Of a DNA stretch of 64,000 nt, positions 44,860 through 54,575 are shown in pieces. Each line of letters begins with the position of its first letter. Within the stretch, counting starts at the first letter, position 1. The notes beneath the pieces were generated by a model. The model had not been told where the DNA came from and ran no database searches. It saw nothing but the letters and a program-made list of their open reading frames with translations. Source of the stretch: Zea mays (lineage: Eukaryota > Streptophyta > Magnoliopsida > Poales > Poaceae); NCBI RefSeq assembly GCF_902167145.1, contig NC_050096.1, positions 262,778,622 to 262,842,621 of the forward strand. The letters are read 5' to 3'. A program made the position numbers and the translations under genes.

Positions 44860-47800
44860 TCAGTGCTGCACAGGTTGCATTCTCCATTCCTGCTCCACTG
44901 CACAGAAACATAAGTTCCACAGGTGAGATTATGTCAACTACTGAGGTTGGATTTCTGATAAACTTTAAGTTAGCCATGCATGTGTTATGAAACACCGACA
45001 GAAGTTCTACAACAGGCTCTATGTGCATTCTTATTTTCTGTTCATTTACACAGTTATTTTCTACACTAGCCCAACATTTTCTCTGCAACTTATAGAGAAA
45101 CAAACTGATGCTGAAAAAAATATTTGCTCCACTAGGTTTTTGTAAAAGTTGATAGCTAATGCTGTTTATAGCCAATCCACAGAAAAATGCAGAAGTGACA
45201 ATGAAACAGAAACCTGACAAAATCAAGAGAAAAAACAATTTGCCTACAGATCAAACTTAACAGAATGATAGGTGCATGATAGCACTGGTATCATTTCCAA
45301 AGAACTCAAATTATATGCGGACATCTACTGTTCATCTTAAGAACCTTCCTCAGCTGTTCAACTATATGAAACGCCCTGACTCAATAGTTCTGCTGTGGTT
45401 AAAATCTCAAGTGTATTCTCACACAATTTCAATCATTCCAGGGAATTTTTTATTTCATAACAGGTGAGTAGACAATTTTTTAGGTTGCAGTCCATAGTAG
45501 TCAAGCTGGAAATGCAGGTTACAGTTTCCAGCAAAAGAACTAGTGAACAAGTACCAAATGTGTTGCTAGTGAGTGCTTATGTAGAATTAAAGGTAATCAA
45601 CAACAAAAAGAAAGAAAGAAAAAGGTTCATTAAGCAAGATACACATGTCACCTTGCTCTGAAACCATTTTAACATAAAGGAGGACAAAGGCAACTATTTG
45701 TGTTTTACCTTGCAAGGATTTCTGAAACTTCTTGTCAAGGACCTGGAATCCCCGACTTGCCGGACCACGGCTACGTAGCTCGTAGCCGTCGGCCGTCCTC
45801 TCCGGTTGGGGTTATGCCCCCCTAACCGCAGGCTTGTGAGGCTGGAGGTGGAAGAAGAGACAAATTCCTTATTGCTATAACCGTGCAGCATAGCTGGGTA
45901 TATATGGCCGTCGGCCACCTACAAATGGAGCAAGTCTCCTTGATTTTCTCTAGCCTGATTGATTGCTTCTTTCCTATTCTTATCCCTCTTTCCTAATCTC
46001 AGCCCCTGCTATCTGTGGCTGATTTGCAGCACCTGATTTTAGCCCTCTTTCCTAATCTCAGCCACTTGCCATTGGTGGCTGATTTGCAGCATGCGCTGCT
46101 GCCTGCTCTGCGGCCGCGCGCTCGGTTGCTCGCCGGACATCACGCGCGCGCCTGCGCCTAGTGAATGTATTACCGTACATGACATCTCTCCCGGCCTCGA
46201 AAACCAGCTCGTCCTCGAGCTGGAACTGTGGAAAGCTGGCCGTGAAGTCTTCAAGCTCCTCCCAAGTCGCTGCCGTCGCTGGTTCACCCTGCCACTGAAC
46301 CAGGACCTGTTTAACGCCGCGAGCTAGGCGGCCAGCCAAGACCCGTGCAGGTGCAGACACGGCGGCGCCGTTGAGCGTGGCTGGCAGCGCCGGCGGTTCG
46401 GATGGTGGCGATCCCACAAACTTTCTGAGAACCCCCACGTGGAAGACGTCGTGGAGTCTGGCGCCGGCCGGAAGCTGTAGGCGGACTGCCACGTCGTTGA
46501 TGACTTCCTTGACGCGGTAGGGCCCGACATAGCGCGGCTTGAGCTTGCCTGCTGCCGAGCGTGGCAGTGTCGCGGACGGCCGCTGCCGTAAGCGAAGAAG
46601 GGCCCAGTCGCCCACCTGGTAGATGACTCGCCGGTGGTGTTGATCGTAGGCGCGGCGCTGGGACTCTTGAGCCTGGTGGAGACGGTAGCGGACGTCGTCG
46701 AGGAAAGCAGCGCGCTCCTCCATCTCTTGCGCCACCGCGGGAATGCGTGCATCGCCCGGCTCATAGGATCGGATGGTTGGCGGGTCGCGGCCGTACACCA
46801 CCCGGAATGGCGTGTCGCGGAGTGATGACTGGAAGGCAGTGTTGTAGGTGTACTCCGCCCACGGAAGCCACCGGAGCCACTGTCGAGGGCGGTCGCCGGT
46901 GAAGCAGCGAAGGTACATGGCGATGACGCGGTTGGCTGCCTCCGACTGGCCGTCTGTCTGGGGGTGGAAGGCGGAGGACATGAAGAGCTTGGTGCCCGTG
47001 AGCTCCATCAGCTCTGTCCAGAAGGCCGAAGTGAACACGGCGTCGCGGTCCGAGACGATGGACTGCGGAACGCCGTGCAGCCGCACCACTTCGGCGAAGA
47101 ACGCCTGCGCCACCGATTCTGCCGTGTACGGGTGCGCCAGCGGGATGAAATGGCAGTACTTGCTGAAGCGGTCGACGACGGTGAGGATGACCGTCTTGCC
47201 TTGGGCGCTGGGCAGCGCCTCGATGAAATCGATGCCGATGTCGGCCCACACCGCCGAGGGGATCGGCAAGGGCTGTAGAAGACCGGCCGGCCGCAAGTGA
47301 TCAGACTTGTATTTTTGGCACGTGCCGCATGCCTTGACGAAATCCTGCACAACACGGCGCATGTTTGGAAAATGGAAGTCGCGCTTCAGCCGATGTAGGG
47401 TGCGTAGGACGCCTTCGTGGCCATCGTCGTGTATGGCAGCCACTATTTCCTGCAGGAGAGGGGACGATGCCGGGATGTAGAGGCGCCCATGCATGGCGAC
47501 CATCCCGCCCATGATGGACCACGGCGCCGTACGTGTGCCCGCGCGAATTTCCTCGCAGATGGCGACGAGGGCCGGGTCCGTAGCTTGGGCTTGGCGTAGC
47601 CGCGTGATGAAGTCGAAGCGGGGTGCGGATATAGCCATCAGCGCGCCCTCCTCGGTGTCTTTTCGGGACAGGGCTTCGGCGACGGTGTTCGTGGCACCCG
47701 AGCGGTACTCCACCTCGAAGTCGAAGCCCAGGAGCTTTCCCACCCAATGGTGTTGAGGGATGGTGGCCAGCCGCTGGTCGAGGAGGTACTTGAGACTGAA

Positions 47801-50800
47801 ATGGTCAGTCTTGACGGTGAAGTGCCGACCCCACAAGTATGGCCGCCAATGGCGAACGGCCTGGACCAAGCCGATAAGTTCGCGCTCATAGGCGGCGAGG
47901 GCGCGATGCCGGGGAGCGATTGGCCGGCTGAAGAACGCGACCGGGTGTCCCTCCTGGACAAGCACCCCGCCGAACCCTGTGGCGGACGCGTCGCACTCCA
48001 CCACGAACGGCTTGCTGAAGTCCGGCATGGCGAGCACCGGGGCGGAGGACACGGCTGCCTTGAGTGCTGCGAACGCTGTCATAGCCGCGTCGTCCCAGAC
48101 GAAGCCATCCTTCTTGAGGAGGGCCGTCAACGGGGCAGCCACGGTGCCGTAGTTGTGGACGAAGCGGCGGTAGTACCCGGCAAGGCCGAGGAAACCGCGA
48201 ACTGCCCGGACCGAGCGAGGTGGCGGCCAGTCGCGGATGGCGGCCACCTTGGCCGGATCCATAGCCACCCCGGCTGCCGAGATAATGTGGCCGAGGTAGG
48301 AGACGGCCGGCGCGCCGAAAGAGCACTTCGAGCGCTTGACGAAGAGCCGGTGGCGCTGCAGCTCGTCGAGAACCGCCCGGAGATGGCGGAGGTGATCGGC
48401 CCAGGTTTTGCTGTAAATTAGAATGTCGTCAAAGAATACCAGGACGAAACGGCGGAGGAATGGTCGGAGCACGTCGTTCATCAGCGCCTGGAACGTAGCC
48501 GGAGCGTTGCAGAGTCCGAACGCCATCACGAGGAACTCGTACAGGCCATCGTGCGTGCGGAAGGCGGTCTTGTGCACATCCTCCGGCCGCATCCGCACCT
48601 GATGGTAGCCGGACCGAAGGTCGAGCTTAGTGAAGAACTTGGCGCCGTGGAGCTCGTCGAGCAGCTCCTCTACCACCGGGATCGGGAACGCGTCTTTGAT
48701 GGTGAGGGCGTTCAGGGCTCTGTAGTCGACGCAGAAACGCCAGGAGCCATCGGGCTTCTTGACCAAGAGAACCGGTGACGAAAACGGGGAGTCGCTGCGG
48801 CGCACGATCCCTTGCTCGATCATCGCGGCGCACTGACGCTCCAGCTCGTCCTTGTGGGCAGCCGGGTAGCGGTACGGGCGGACAGCCACCGGCGATGCGT
48901 CGGGCTTGAGGAGGATGCGATGGTCGTGGGCGCGCTTGGGAGGCAAGCCCGAAGGAGCGGCGAAGAGCCCCCCAAACGAGTCCAGGAGAGCCTCCATCAA
49001 CGCATCCCCCCCTGTCATGGTGCGCACCGCCGGCTGCGCTGCGCGTGGGGTACCCGTCCAGGAGACCGAGCGCCCTGGGCGCTGAAACGTCATGCGGCGG
49101 GTGGCGAGGTCCCACACGATCGGTCCCAGGGCCCCCAGCCAACGCGTGCCGAGGACGACGTCGTACCCGGCCAACGGCATGACGAAGAGATCGGCCGGGT
49201 ATGGTTCGCCCTCGACGAGGAGCGGCGCGTTGCGGAGGACGCCGGCACAGGAGATCCGCTCGCCGTTAGCCACCATGGCCGTGAGACGTGGACGGCGCTG
49301 GATGGGGAGGCCCGACCGGTGTGCTGCCGTCGCGGAGATGAAGTTGTGTGTACTGCCCGAGTCGAGCAGCGCCACCAGGGAGGCCGGACCGAGGGTGACC
49401 GCGATCTGCATGGTGTCAGTCGGCGCCACCCCGGCCACCGCCTGCAGGGAGAAGAGCGGGGCGTTGGGCTCGGCCGCGCCCGTGTCCCCGTCGACCCCGG
49501 TGTCATCGATCTCCACCCCATCCACAAAAAAGAGACGCCTGCAAAAACGATTGTGGCCCCGAGAGTACTTCTCGTTACAATTGAAACATAAGCCTTGCCG
49601 ACGACGATCCGCCATCTCCTCGGGTGACAGGCGGCGAGCGCCCTCGCCGCGCGCGTGTGCTGCACCCACCGGCGGCGCTGGCAGGGCCAAGGGAGGAGGT
49701 GGCGCCGGTAGTGTCGGAGCGGCTGGTCGTGGAGGGGGCGCCGGCAGAATACCCCGCGCTGCCGGTCTTGTCGCCGCCTGGACGCGGGCGATCTCCAGCT
49801 GTTCCACCTCCCGCGCCAGGCTCATCGCGGCGCTGAGAGTGTCGGGGTGTAGGATGCGCACCGAGTGACTGAGCGGCGGCAGCAACCCCCCCGTGTAGAG
49901 CTGGACGCGCTGCGCCTCCTCCATCGGACCGGCGTGGGGTAGGAGTTCCTGGAAACGGTTGGAGTACTCTTCGACCGAGCCGGTGCGGCGGCATTCGGTG
50001 AGCTCGAAGAAAGGCGCGGACCGGCTGGTCGGCCCGAAGCGCAGGTTGAGCTGCTCCTTGAACCGGCGCCAGGACGGGGTGCCGTCATCCTCTTGCAGCT
50101 GCATGTACCATAGTTGCGCGGTGCCTTCGAGACTGTATGAGGCCATCCACACTTGCTCCTCTGGCGAGGAACGATGTTGGCGAAAGTATGACTCACACTT
50201 GTTGATGAAGAGGAGAGGATCGGTCTTGCCATCAAACCGAGGGAAGTCCCATTTCTGGAACTTAGGCAGGCGGTCGGTGTCGCGAGGGCGTTCCTGCATG
50301 GTGCCGCCGGCGGACGACGACGCGGACTTCTCTTTGAGGCCGGAGATGTCGGCCTGCATCTCCTGCATCATCTTCACGACGTCGGCAAGGGTGTACTCCG
50401 ACATGGTGCTGGGGGCAGAGGAGCGGGTGGGAGATGGTGGTGTTGTGCGGCTGGTGGGGGGTTCGGTGGACTGGGAATTGCTGGACGAAGATCGCCGGAC
50501 TCGTGATACCAAGCTGTCAAGGACCTGGAATCCCCGACTTGCCGGACCACGGCTACGTAGCTCGTAGCCGTCGGCCGTCCTCTCCGGTTGGGGTTATGCC
50601 CCCCTAACCGCAGGCTTGTGAGGCTGGAGGTGGAAGAAGAGACAAATTCCTTATTGCTATAACCGTGCAGCATAGCTGGGTATATATGGCCGTCGGCCAC
50701 CTACAAATGGAGCAAGTCTCCTTGATTTTCTCTAGCCTGATTGATTGCTTCTTTCCTATTCTTATCCCTCTTTCCTAATCTCAGCCCCTGCTATCTGTGG

Positions 50801-53800
50801 CTGATTTGCAGCACCTGATTTTAGCCCTCTTTCCTAATCTCAGCCACTTGCCATTGGTGGCTGATTTGCAGCATGCGCTGCTGCCTGCTCTGCGGCCGCG
50901 CGCTCGGTTGCTCGCCGGACATCACGCGCGCGCCTGCGCCTAGTGAATGTATTACCGTACATGACACTTCTCCAGCTGGGAAATAAACCCCCCATTAGGA
51001 GCCACTTGAGGTCGTTTACTTCTAACTAGTGACAAGGCACTTTCGAGGCTCATTTGATGCTTCTTCATGAGATATGCAACAACGATTGTCACACTGAACA
51101 TTTTGACAAAGATAATTCAGCAGGAAAAAATAATAATGCTATGCAATGACTTCTATGGATTAAGACAGTCTACATGAAACAACAGTAGGTTAAGGACATG
51201 TTAATTCGTGGTTTATCCAATAATTGAGTTTTTACTAAATGGACTTAGGACAAGGAACATGTTATTGCATTTAATATAAAAAAATGTAAACATCATTGTA
51301 GGGTAGTACCACACATAGGTCTTTCCCTCCAGGCATATCAGATGTGTTGTCAAGATATCAAACATATTAAAAATCATGTTAAAACCTTAGACTGGCTGAT
51401 ATCAGTTTGCTGTGAATGCTTTGAACTTGCTCCCAAAACAACCAACCTCAGTAATCAGACTGAATAGCTTAGCCAATCAGCCACTTGGGTTCCACAGAAA
51501 TTTGAATGTGGTGACATACCACATTAATGGGCCACATATATCACTTGTACGATGTTAACTCTTTTGAGAGTTATGACCTAATTAGCCATGCTGGAGACAG
51601 GAATATTTTGATTTCAGAAATGTCATCAACCTTTTTTGCGGAGCTACCAAGCAATAGGAGCCATTGTTATTCTAGTCTAATGTTTAAGATATGGAACATG
51701 ATATACTGGAGACAAACCATGATCAAGATAACAAGAAATGCAGGTGTTGTATGAAATAATACACAGCACTGAAACAGATTAGCTATTTTCCTTTTTGCCA
51801 TATGCTTGTCTCGTTCACTGAATTGAACATATAAGAGCACTTCATACCAAATTATGACAAGTTAGTGCTAATATAAGTTAGTGTCTCACTAATTAAAAGG
51901 AGAGAGACATTACCTCCTTGACCGCCCAGCAAAGCAATGGACCAAAACATTGCCTCCAGAGCTTATAGCTTCATCTATGAAACCAAAGCATTCATCAGAA
52001 TGCTTTAACAGATCAGTGTCTGGGATATCAAGTACTGCATTTATTAAACAAAACACATGGCTTAGTGGTGCATGAAAGCTTGGGTATAAAAATAATGAGG
52101 TAATTAAGGTATCAGACAAATGAATGAATGACAACTGTCAAACACTACGCAATTCTTGGAAAACTATCATAAGACAGCACATTCCTTTTTTTAAATTTCG
52201 TATAAATACACATTTAAAACAATTCAATCAAGGAACATAATTCTGCAATATTTGACAGAACAAGCAGGGCAGACCTGCTGCCTGCATATTATTAGCATAG
52301 CAATGCAGCATTCTGTATTAGCCTCACAGACTATTGTGAGGAGATCTCCAGAGATACTTCACTCCCATATGCCCGCAAACACAGCACAAACTCCAAAGGA
52401 TTCACACAAGAACACTAATGAACACAACACAAACACATGGTTTTGGTGCTCTTCTGAACTCTAGCGTTTTTCTGATTCTTCAACAACAACAACAACAACA
52501 ACAAAGCCTTTTAGTATAAAGCATGTTGGGGTAGGCTAGAGTTGAAACGCAACGGTTATAAGCTAAAAACCAAGGGTCGTGAAGCAGTGGTTACACGCTA
52601 AAAGCATAGGCCCACGCACCAAGAACCCCAACATGCACGCCACATTCAACTAATGACATCCCTGATGTCTCAGCCGTGGCACACACAACTCCCACACAAA
52701 CAAAGCGCGCATCAGAGATCCGAACACGCACAGCAGTACAGCACACAATAAAAATGTGCAAGGGAAAACGCTAACTAACTTATATGCACAAGAATTATTC
52801 AAACAACCATGAAGTGATAAAGGCCAGATATGAGGTAGGCCAGGTTTACTATATTTAGTAAACTACACTACACATTTGTTGACTAAGCTAAAGAAAATTC
52901 TGAAGGAGTTTTAAATCCACAGAACACGTGCTACTGAAGATTTGATTAAACAGCCAGAGAAAATGGGGCCCAATTGGCCACTGTAATGGTTATTGAAGAG
53001 TGAAGATAGCACATCTGGTTTTGATCACGTTATTTCCTCAAGTGTGGCAGGACCCAAACACCAATGGGTCCTTGATACGCAGACCCTGTCAATTTCTCTC
53101 GTTGAGTCGTTGTAATGGATCTGGATTTTGACAGATAATAAAACAAATGGGCAGTTTTGCAGTTTTATAGAGAAGGACTGAATCAGGTTTCATATGCCCC
53201 AAGCACATAAAATCTAGATGTTATGTACATAGCGAACTCACAACACCTTTCCGCAGATAAAAAAAATAGTGAAGAATTAGGGAGGAAAGAGAAAGAAAGC
53301 TAAGTTACCTTCGATCTTCTTGTAATTAAATTCAGCTGGAAATACTGGATCCAGTGACTTTGCAACGATCAAGATATGGGTGATGTTCAAACTCTTGAGA
53401 GCGTCCTTATTGAATGCTGCTCCAACAGATCCCAAGTAGAGACCCTAGAAGGTACAAGGTGCCAATTAGACATATGCAACAATTTTGAAACAACAGTTAA
53501 CTATGATAGAAAAGTAAAATTCATTTCTCCTTAGGATAACAAATTAGTATGAATTAATTAAATCGGGGATATCTTCATAGAAGAAAAATACTTTCCCAAC
53601 TAAATAGCTCAACGTTTTCCATACACGGAAACAACACCGAACCAAATCTGAGATCAATGGTGCACTATTAGCCTCAAACTTAACCACAAAACAGAAGGCG
53701 ATCAATTCGATAGTCTCCCGCACCAAGATCATCAATCGACTAATCCATTCGCCCATCACAGGACCGAAAAGAAACGAAACGGAAAACTAGATCGTGAGGG

Positions 53801-53963
53801 AAAGAGCGAAAGATAGAGCCGTCGTCCAGACCTGCTTGATGGGGCAGGGCGTGTTATCGGCCTTGCGGTACACCACGGCGCAGATGCCCTGCATCAGTGC
53901 TATCCCTCGGGACTGCTGCTGCTCATCCTTCTCCGCGGCCTGACCCGTCTTCGACATAGACAT
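44860..53963 (-). CDS. Dual-specificity protein phosphatase (DsPTP1-like), exon 4 split by a retrotransposon
   Basis: A five-exon gene: 53963-53832, 53444-53309, 52034-51914, 51093-50967 continued at 45732-45709, and 44897-44860 (TGA 44862-44860). All introns are GT-AG and phases agree. Without the insertion it encodes about 190 residues, near the size of Arabidopsis DsPTP1. Blocks: GLYLGSVGAAFNKDALKSLN, ILIVAKSLDPVFPAEFNYKK, and the active site VHCFAGRSRS (H-C-x5-R) formed across exons 3 and 4, with the general-acid Asp in LDIPDTDLL. Such enzymes dephosphorylate Ser/Thr and Tyr, often on MAP kinases. The 5234-bp Reina-like element sits after the GAG AAG codons of exon 4. Reading into its LTR adds four codons and a stop, so the catalytic domain stays complete while the last exon 4 codons and exon 5 are lost from that product. 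Confidence 0.9.
45733..46184 (-). repeat. 3' LTR of the Reina-like element
   Basis: TGTCAAGG...CATGACA, 452 bp. A TATA-like TATATA lies at about 45899-45905 (ATATATAC on the element strand). Two near-identical stretches of about 45 bp (CTCTTTCCTAATCTCAGCC onward) are repeated within it at about 45988 and 46050. It contains the last part of the pol frame (46058-46184). Confidence 0.95.
46058..50404 (-). CDS. Gag-Pol polyprotein of the Reina-like element, intact
   Basis: 1448 codons from ATG 50404; the frame is open further up to 50512 but has no earlier ATG. In order: gag domain (WDFPRFDGKTDPLLFINKCE), an unusual zinc knuckle C-x2-C-x7-H-x3-C (residues about 270-290), protease LLDSGSTHNF (about 345), and RT with FTKLDLRSGYHQVRM and LVFFDDILIYS (about 655). 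RNase H (VVECDASATGFGGVL), the integrase finger (about 990-1030), the D, D and E catalytic blocks IDFIEALP, VSDRDAVF and TDGQSEAANR, and a GPY module follow. It ends with a chromodomain-like QVLVQWQGEPATAATWEELE. The frame crosses the polypurine tract and ends 127 bp inside the 3' LTR with an Arg/Ala-rich tail. The chromodomain should guide integration to marked chromatin. Confidence 0.95.
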   Translation of the reverse strand: MSEYTLADVVKMMQEMQADISGLKEKSASSSAGGTMQERPRDTDRLPKFQKWDFPRFDGKTDPLLFINKCESYFRQHRSSPEEQVWMASYSLEGTAQLWYMQLQEDDGTPSWRRFKEQLNLRFGPTSRSAPFFELTECRRTGSVEEYSNRFQELLPHAGPMEEAQRVQLYTGGLLPPLSHSVRILHPDTLSAAMSLAREVEQLEIARVQAATRPAARGILPAPPPRPAAPTLPAPPPPLALPAPPVGAAHARGEGARRLSPEEMADRRRQGLCFNCNEKYSRGHNRFCRRLFFVDGVEIDDTGVDGDTGAAEPNAPLFSLQAVAGVAPTDTMQIAVTLGPASLVALLDSGSTHNFISATAAHRSGLPIQRRPRLTAMVANGERISCAGVLRNAPLLVEGEPYPADLFVMPLAGYDVVLGTRWLGALGPIVWDLATRRMTFQRPGRSVSWTGTPRAAQPAVRTMTGGDALMEALLDSFGGLFAAPSGLPPKRAHDHRILLKPDASPVAVRPYRYPAAHKDELERQCAAMIEQGIVRRSDSPFSSPVLLVKKPDGSWRFCVDYRALNALTIKDAFPIPVVEELLDELHGAKFFTKLDLRSGYHQVRMRPEDVHKTAFRTHDGLYEFLVMAFGLCNAPATFQALMNDVLRPFLRRFVLVFFDDILIYSKTWADHLRHLRAVLDELQRHRLFVKRSKCSFGAPAVSYLGHIISAAGVAMDPAKVAAIRDWPPPRSVRAVRGFLGLAGYYRRFVHNYGTVAAPLTALLKKDGFVWDDAAMTAFAALKAAVSSAPVLAMPDFSKPFVVECDASATGFGGVLVQEGHPVAFFSRPIAPRHRALAAYERELIGLVQAVRHWRPYLWGRHFTVKTDHFSLKYLLDQRLATIPQHHWVGKLLGFDFEVEYRSGATNTVAEALSRKDTEEGALMAISAPRFDFITRLRQAQATDPALVAICEEIRAGTRTAPWSIMGGMVAMHGRLYIPASSPLLQEIVAAIHDDGHEGVLRTLHRLKRDFHFPNMRRVVQDFVKACGTCQKYKSDHLRPAGLLQPLPIPSAVWADIGIDFIEALPSAQGKTVILTVVDRFSKYCHFIPLAHPYTAESVAQAFFAEVVRLHGVPQSIVSDRDAVFTSAFWTELMELTGTKLFMSSAFHPQTDGQSEAANRVIAMYLRCFTGDRPRQWLRWLPWAEYTYNTAFQSSLRDTPFRVVYGRDPPTIRSYEPGDARIPAVAQEMEERAAFLDDVRYRLHQAQESQRRAYDQHHRRVIYQVGDWALLRLRQRPSATLPRSAAGKLKPRYVGPYRVKEVINDVAVRLQLPAGARLHDVFHVGVLRKFVGSPPSEPPALPATLNGAAVSAPARVLAGRLARGVKQVLVQWQGEPATAATWEELEDFTASFPQFQLEDELVFEAGRDVMYGNTFTRRRRARDVRRATERAAAEQAAAHAANQPPMASG
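46185..46198 (-). other. Polypurine tract of the Reina-like element, inside the coding frame
   Basis: Plus-strand TCTCTCCCGGCCTC equals element-strand GAGGCCGGGAGAGA next to the 3' LTR. It also encodes EAGRD of the polyprotein. Confidence 0.7.
50497..50514 (-). other. Primer-binding site of the Reina-like element
   Basis: Element-strand GCTTGGTATCACGAGTCC directly follows the 5' LTR; TTGGTATCA matches the initiator tRNA-Met 3' end, after which complementarity drops. Confidence 0.7.
50515..50966 (-). repeat. 5' LTR of the Reina-like element
   Basis: 452 bp, no difference seen from the LTR at 45733-46184. It is followed by the second CTTCT and then phosphatase exon 4. Confidence 0.95.
52478..52565 (-). 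mobile_element. 3' tail of an RTE-type LINE or dependent SINE
   Basis: A (CAA)n run is followed by AAAGCCTTTTAGTATAAAGC and GTTGGGGTAGGCTAGAGTTG; on the minus strand this reads CAACTCTAGCCTACCCCAAC then AAAAGGCTTTGTTG(TTG)n. It matches the tail of the LINE at 36625-38138. It lies in intron 2 of the phosphatase gene. How far the copy extends to the right is not clear. Confidence 0.75.
52566..53308 (-). other. Intron 2 of the phosphatase gene, remainder
   Basis: AT-rich plant intron DNA with no additional recognised element. Confidence 0.5.
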
Positions 53964-54330
53964 CGCTTCGCTCCTCTTTTAGGGGCGCTAGCAGAGAGCG
54001 GGGACGCAAATCGAGGGTTCGCTTGCCCCGGTGATTGCTGCCGACCGAAAAAGGAAAGGGCAGCGAGGAAACGGTAATCGCAATAGTAGAGGGGCTGCAG
54101 CGAGGAGGGAAGTGCGACGGGATCAGAGAGAGTGGGGAAGGAAGCGAGCCGAGCGGACGGGTGAGCCTAAGAGAAATCCATGGCGATGACGATGGGGAAC
54201 CACGAACGAGGAGTCGAAGATATCTGTCGCTGAATTATTTTTAGTTAACTCTCTGTGGCCACCGATTGCTAATGAAATTCTCCGGACGTCGGTAGAAAAA
54301 AAAACCGATGTCATACATGCCCCGTAGAGT
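53964..54330 (-). promoter_or_regulatory. Leader and promoter area of the phosphatase gene
   Basis: GC- and purine-rich sequence right of the start codon gives way to AT-rich DNA after 54230, as expected for a 5' UTR and promoter. No specific sites were fixed. Confidence 0.4.
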
Positions 54331-54575
54331 GTTTTGGCCCAACTTAATTTTAATGATAAACTAGTTGGTTGTCCATGCGTTGCAACGGCTTACAATAATA
54401 CCCACGTAAACTATCCACCAAAAACATCTCAAAATTTTTTATTGATTGTCTCCGCTCTCCGTATAATATTTTTTTTAATTTGGCTAACTGATGTTATTGT
54501 TTACTACATCCAATATGTCTTGGTACAACACGACCAATAAAGTGAGCGATTAGAAGAGAGCTCACAACGACTAAT
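54331..54575. other. AT-rich flank, insertion site of the right Copia element
   Basis: It contains ACTAGTTGGTTGTCCATGCG and TTGCAACGGC, words common in grass repeat flanks. No gene. Confidence 0.4.

Larger units (their letters stand above)
45733..50966 (-). mobile_element. Complete Reina-like chromovirus (Ty3/gypsy)
   Basis: 5234 bp with two 452-bp LTRs, flanked by the 5-bp duplication CTTCT (45728-45732 and 50967-50971). By eye the two LTRs are the same at every base. One open frame covers gag-pol. Size, short LTRs and a C-terminal chromodomain fit the Reina clade. Orientation matches the host phosphatase gene. The intact frame, identical LTRs and perfect target duplication indicate a very recent insertion, possibly from an active family. 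Confidence 0.95.
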
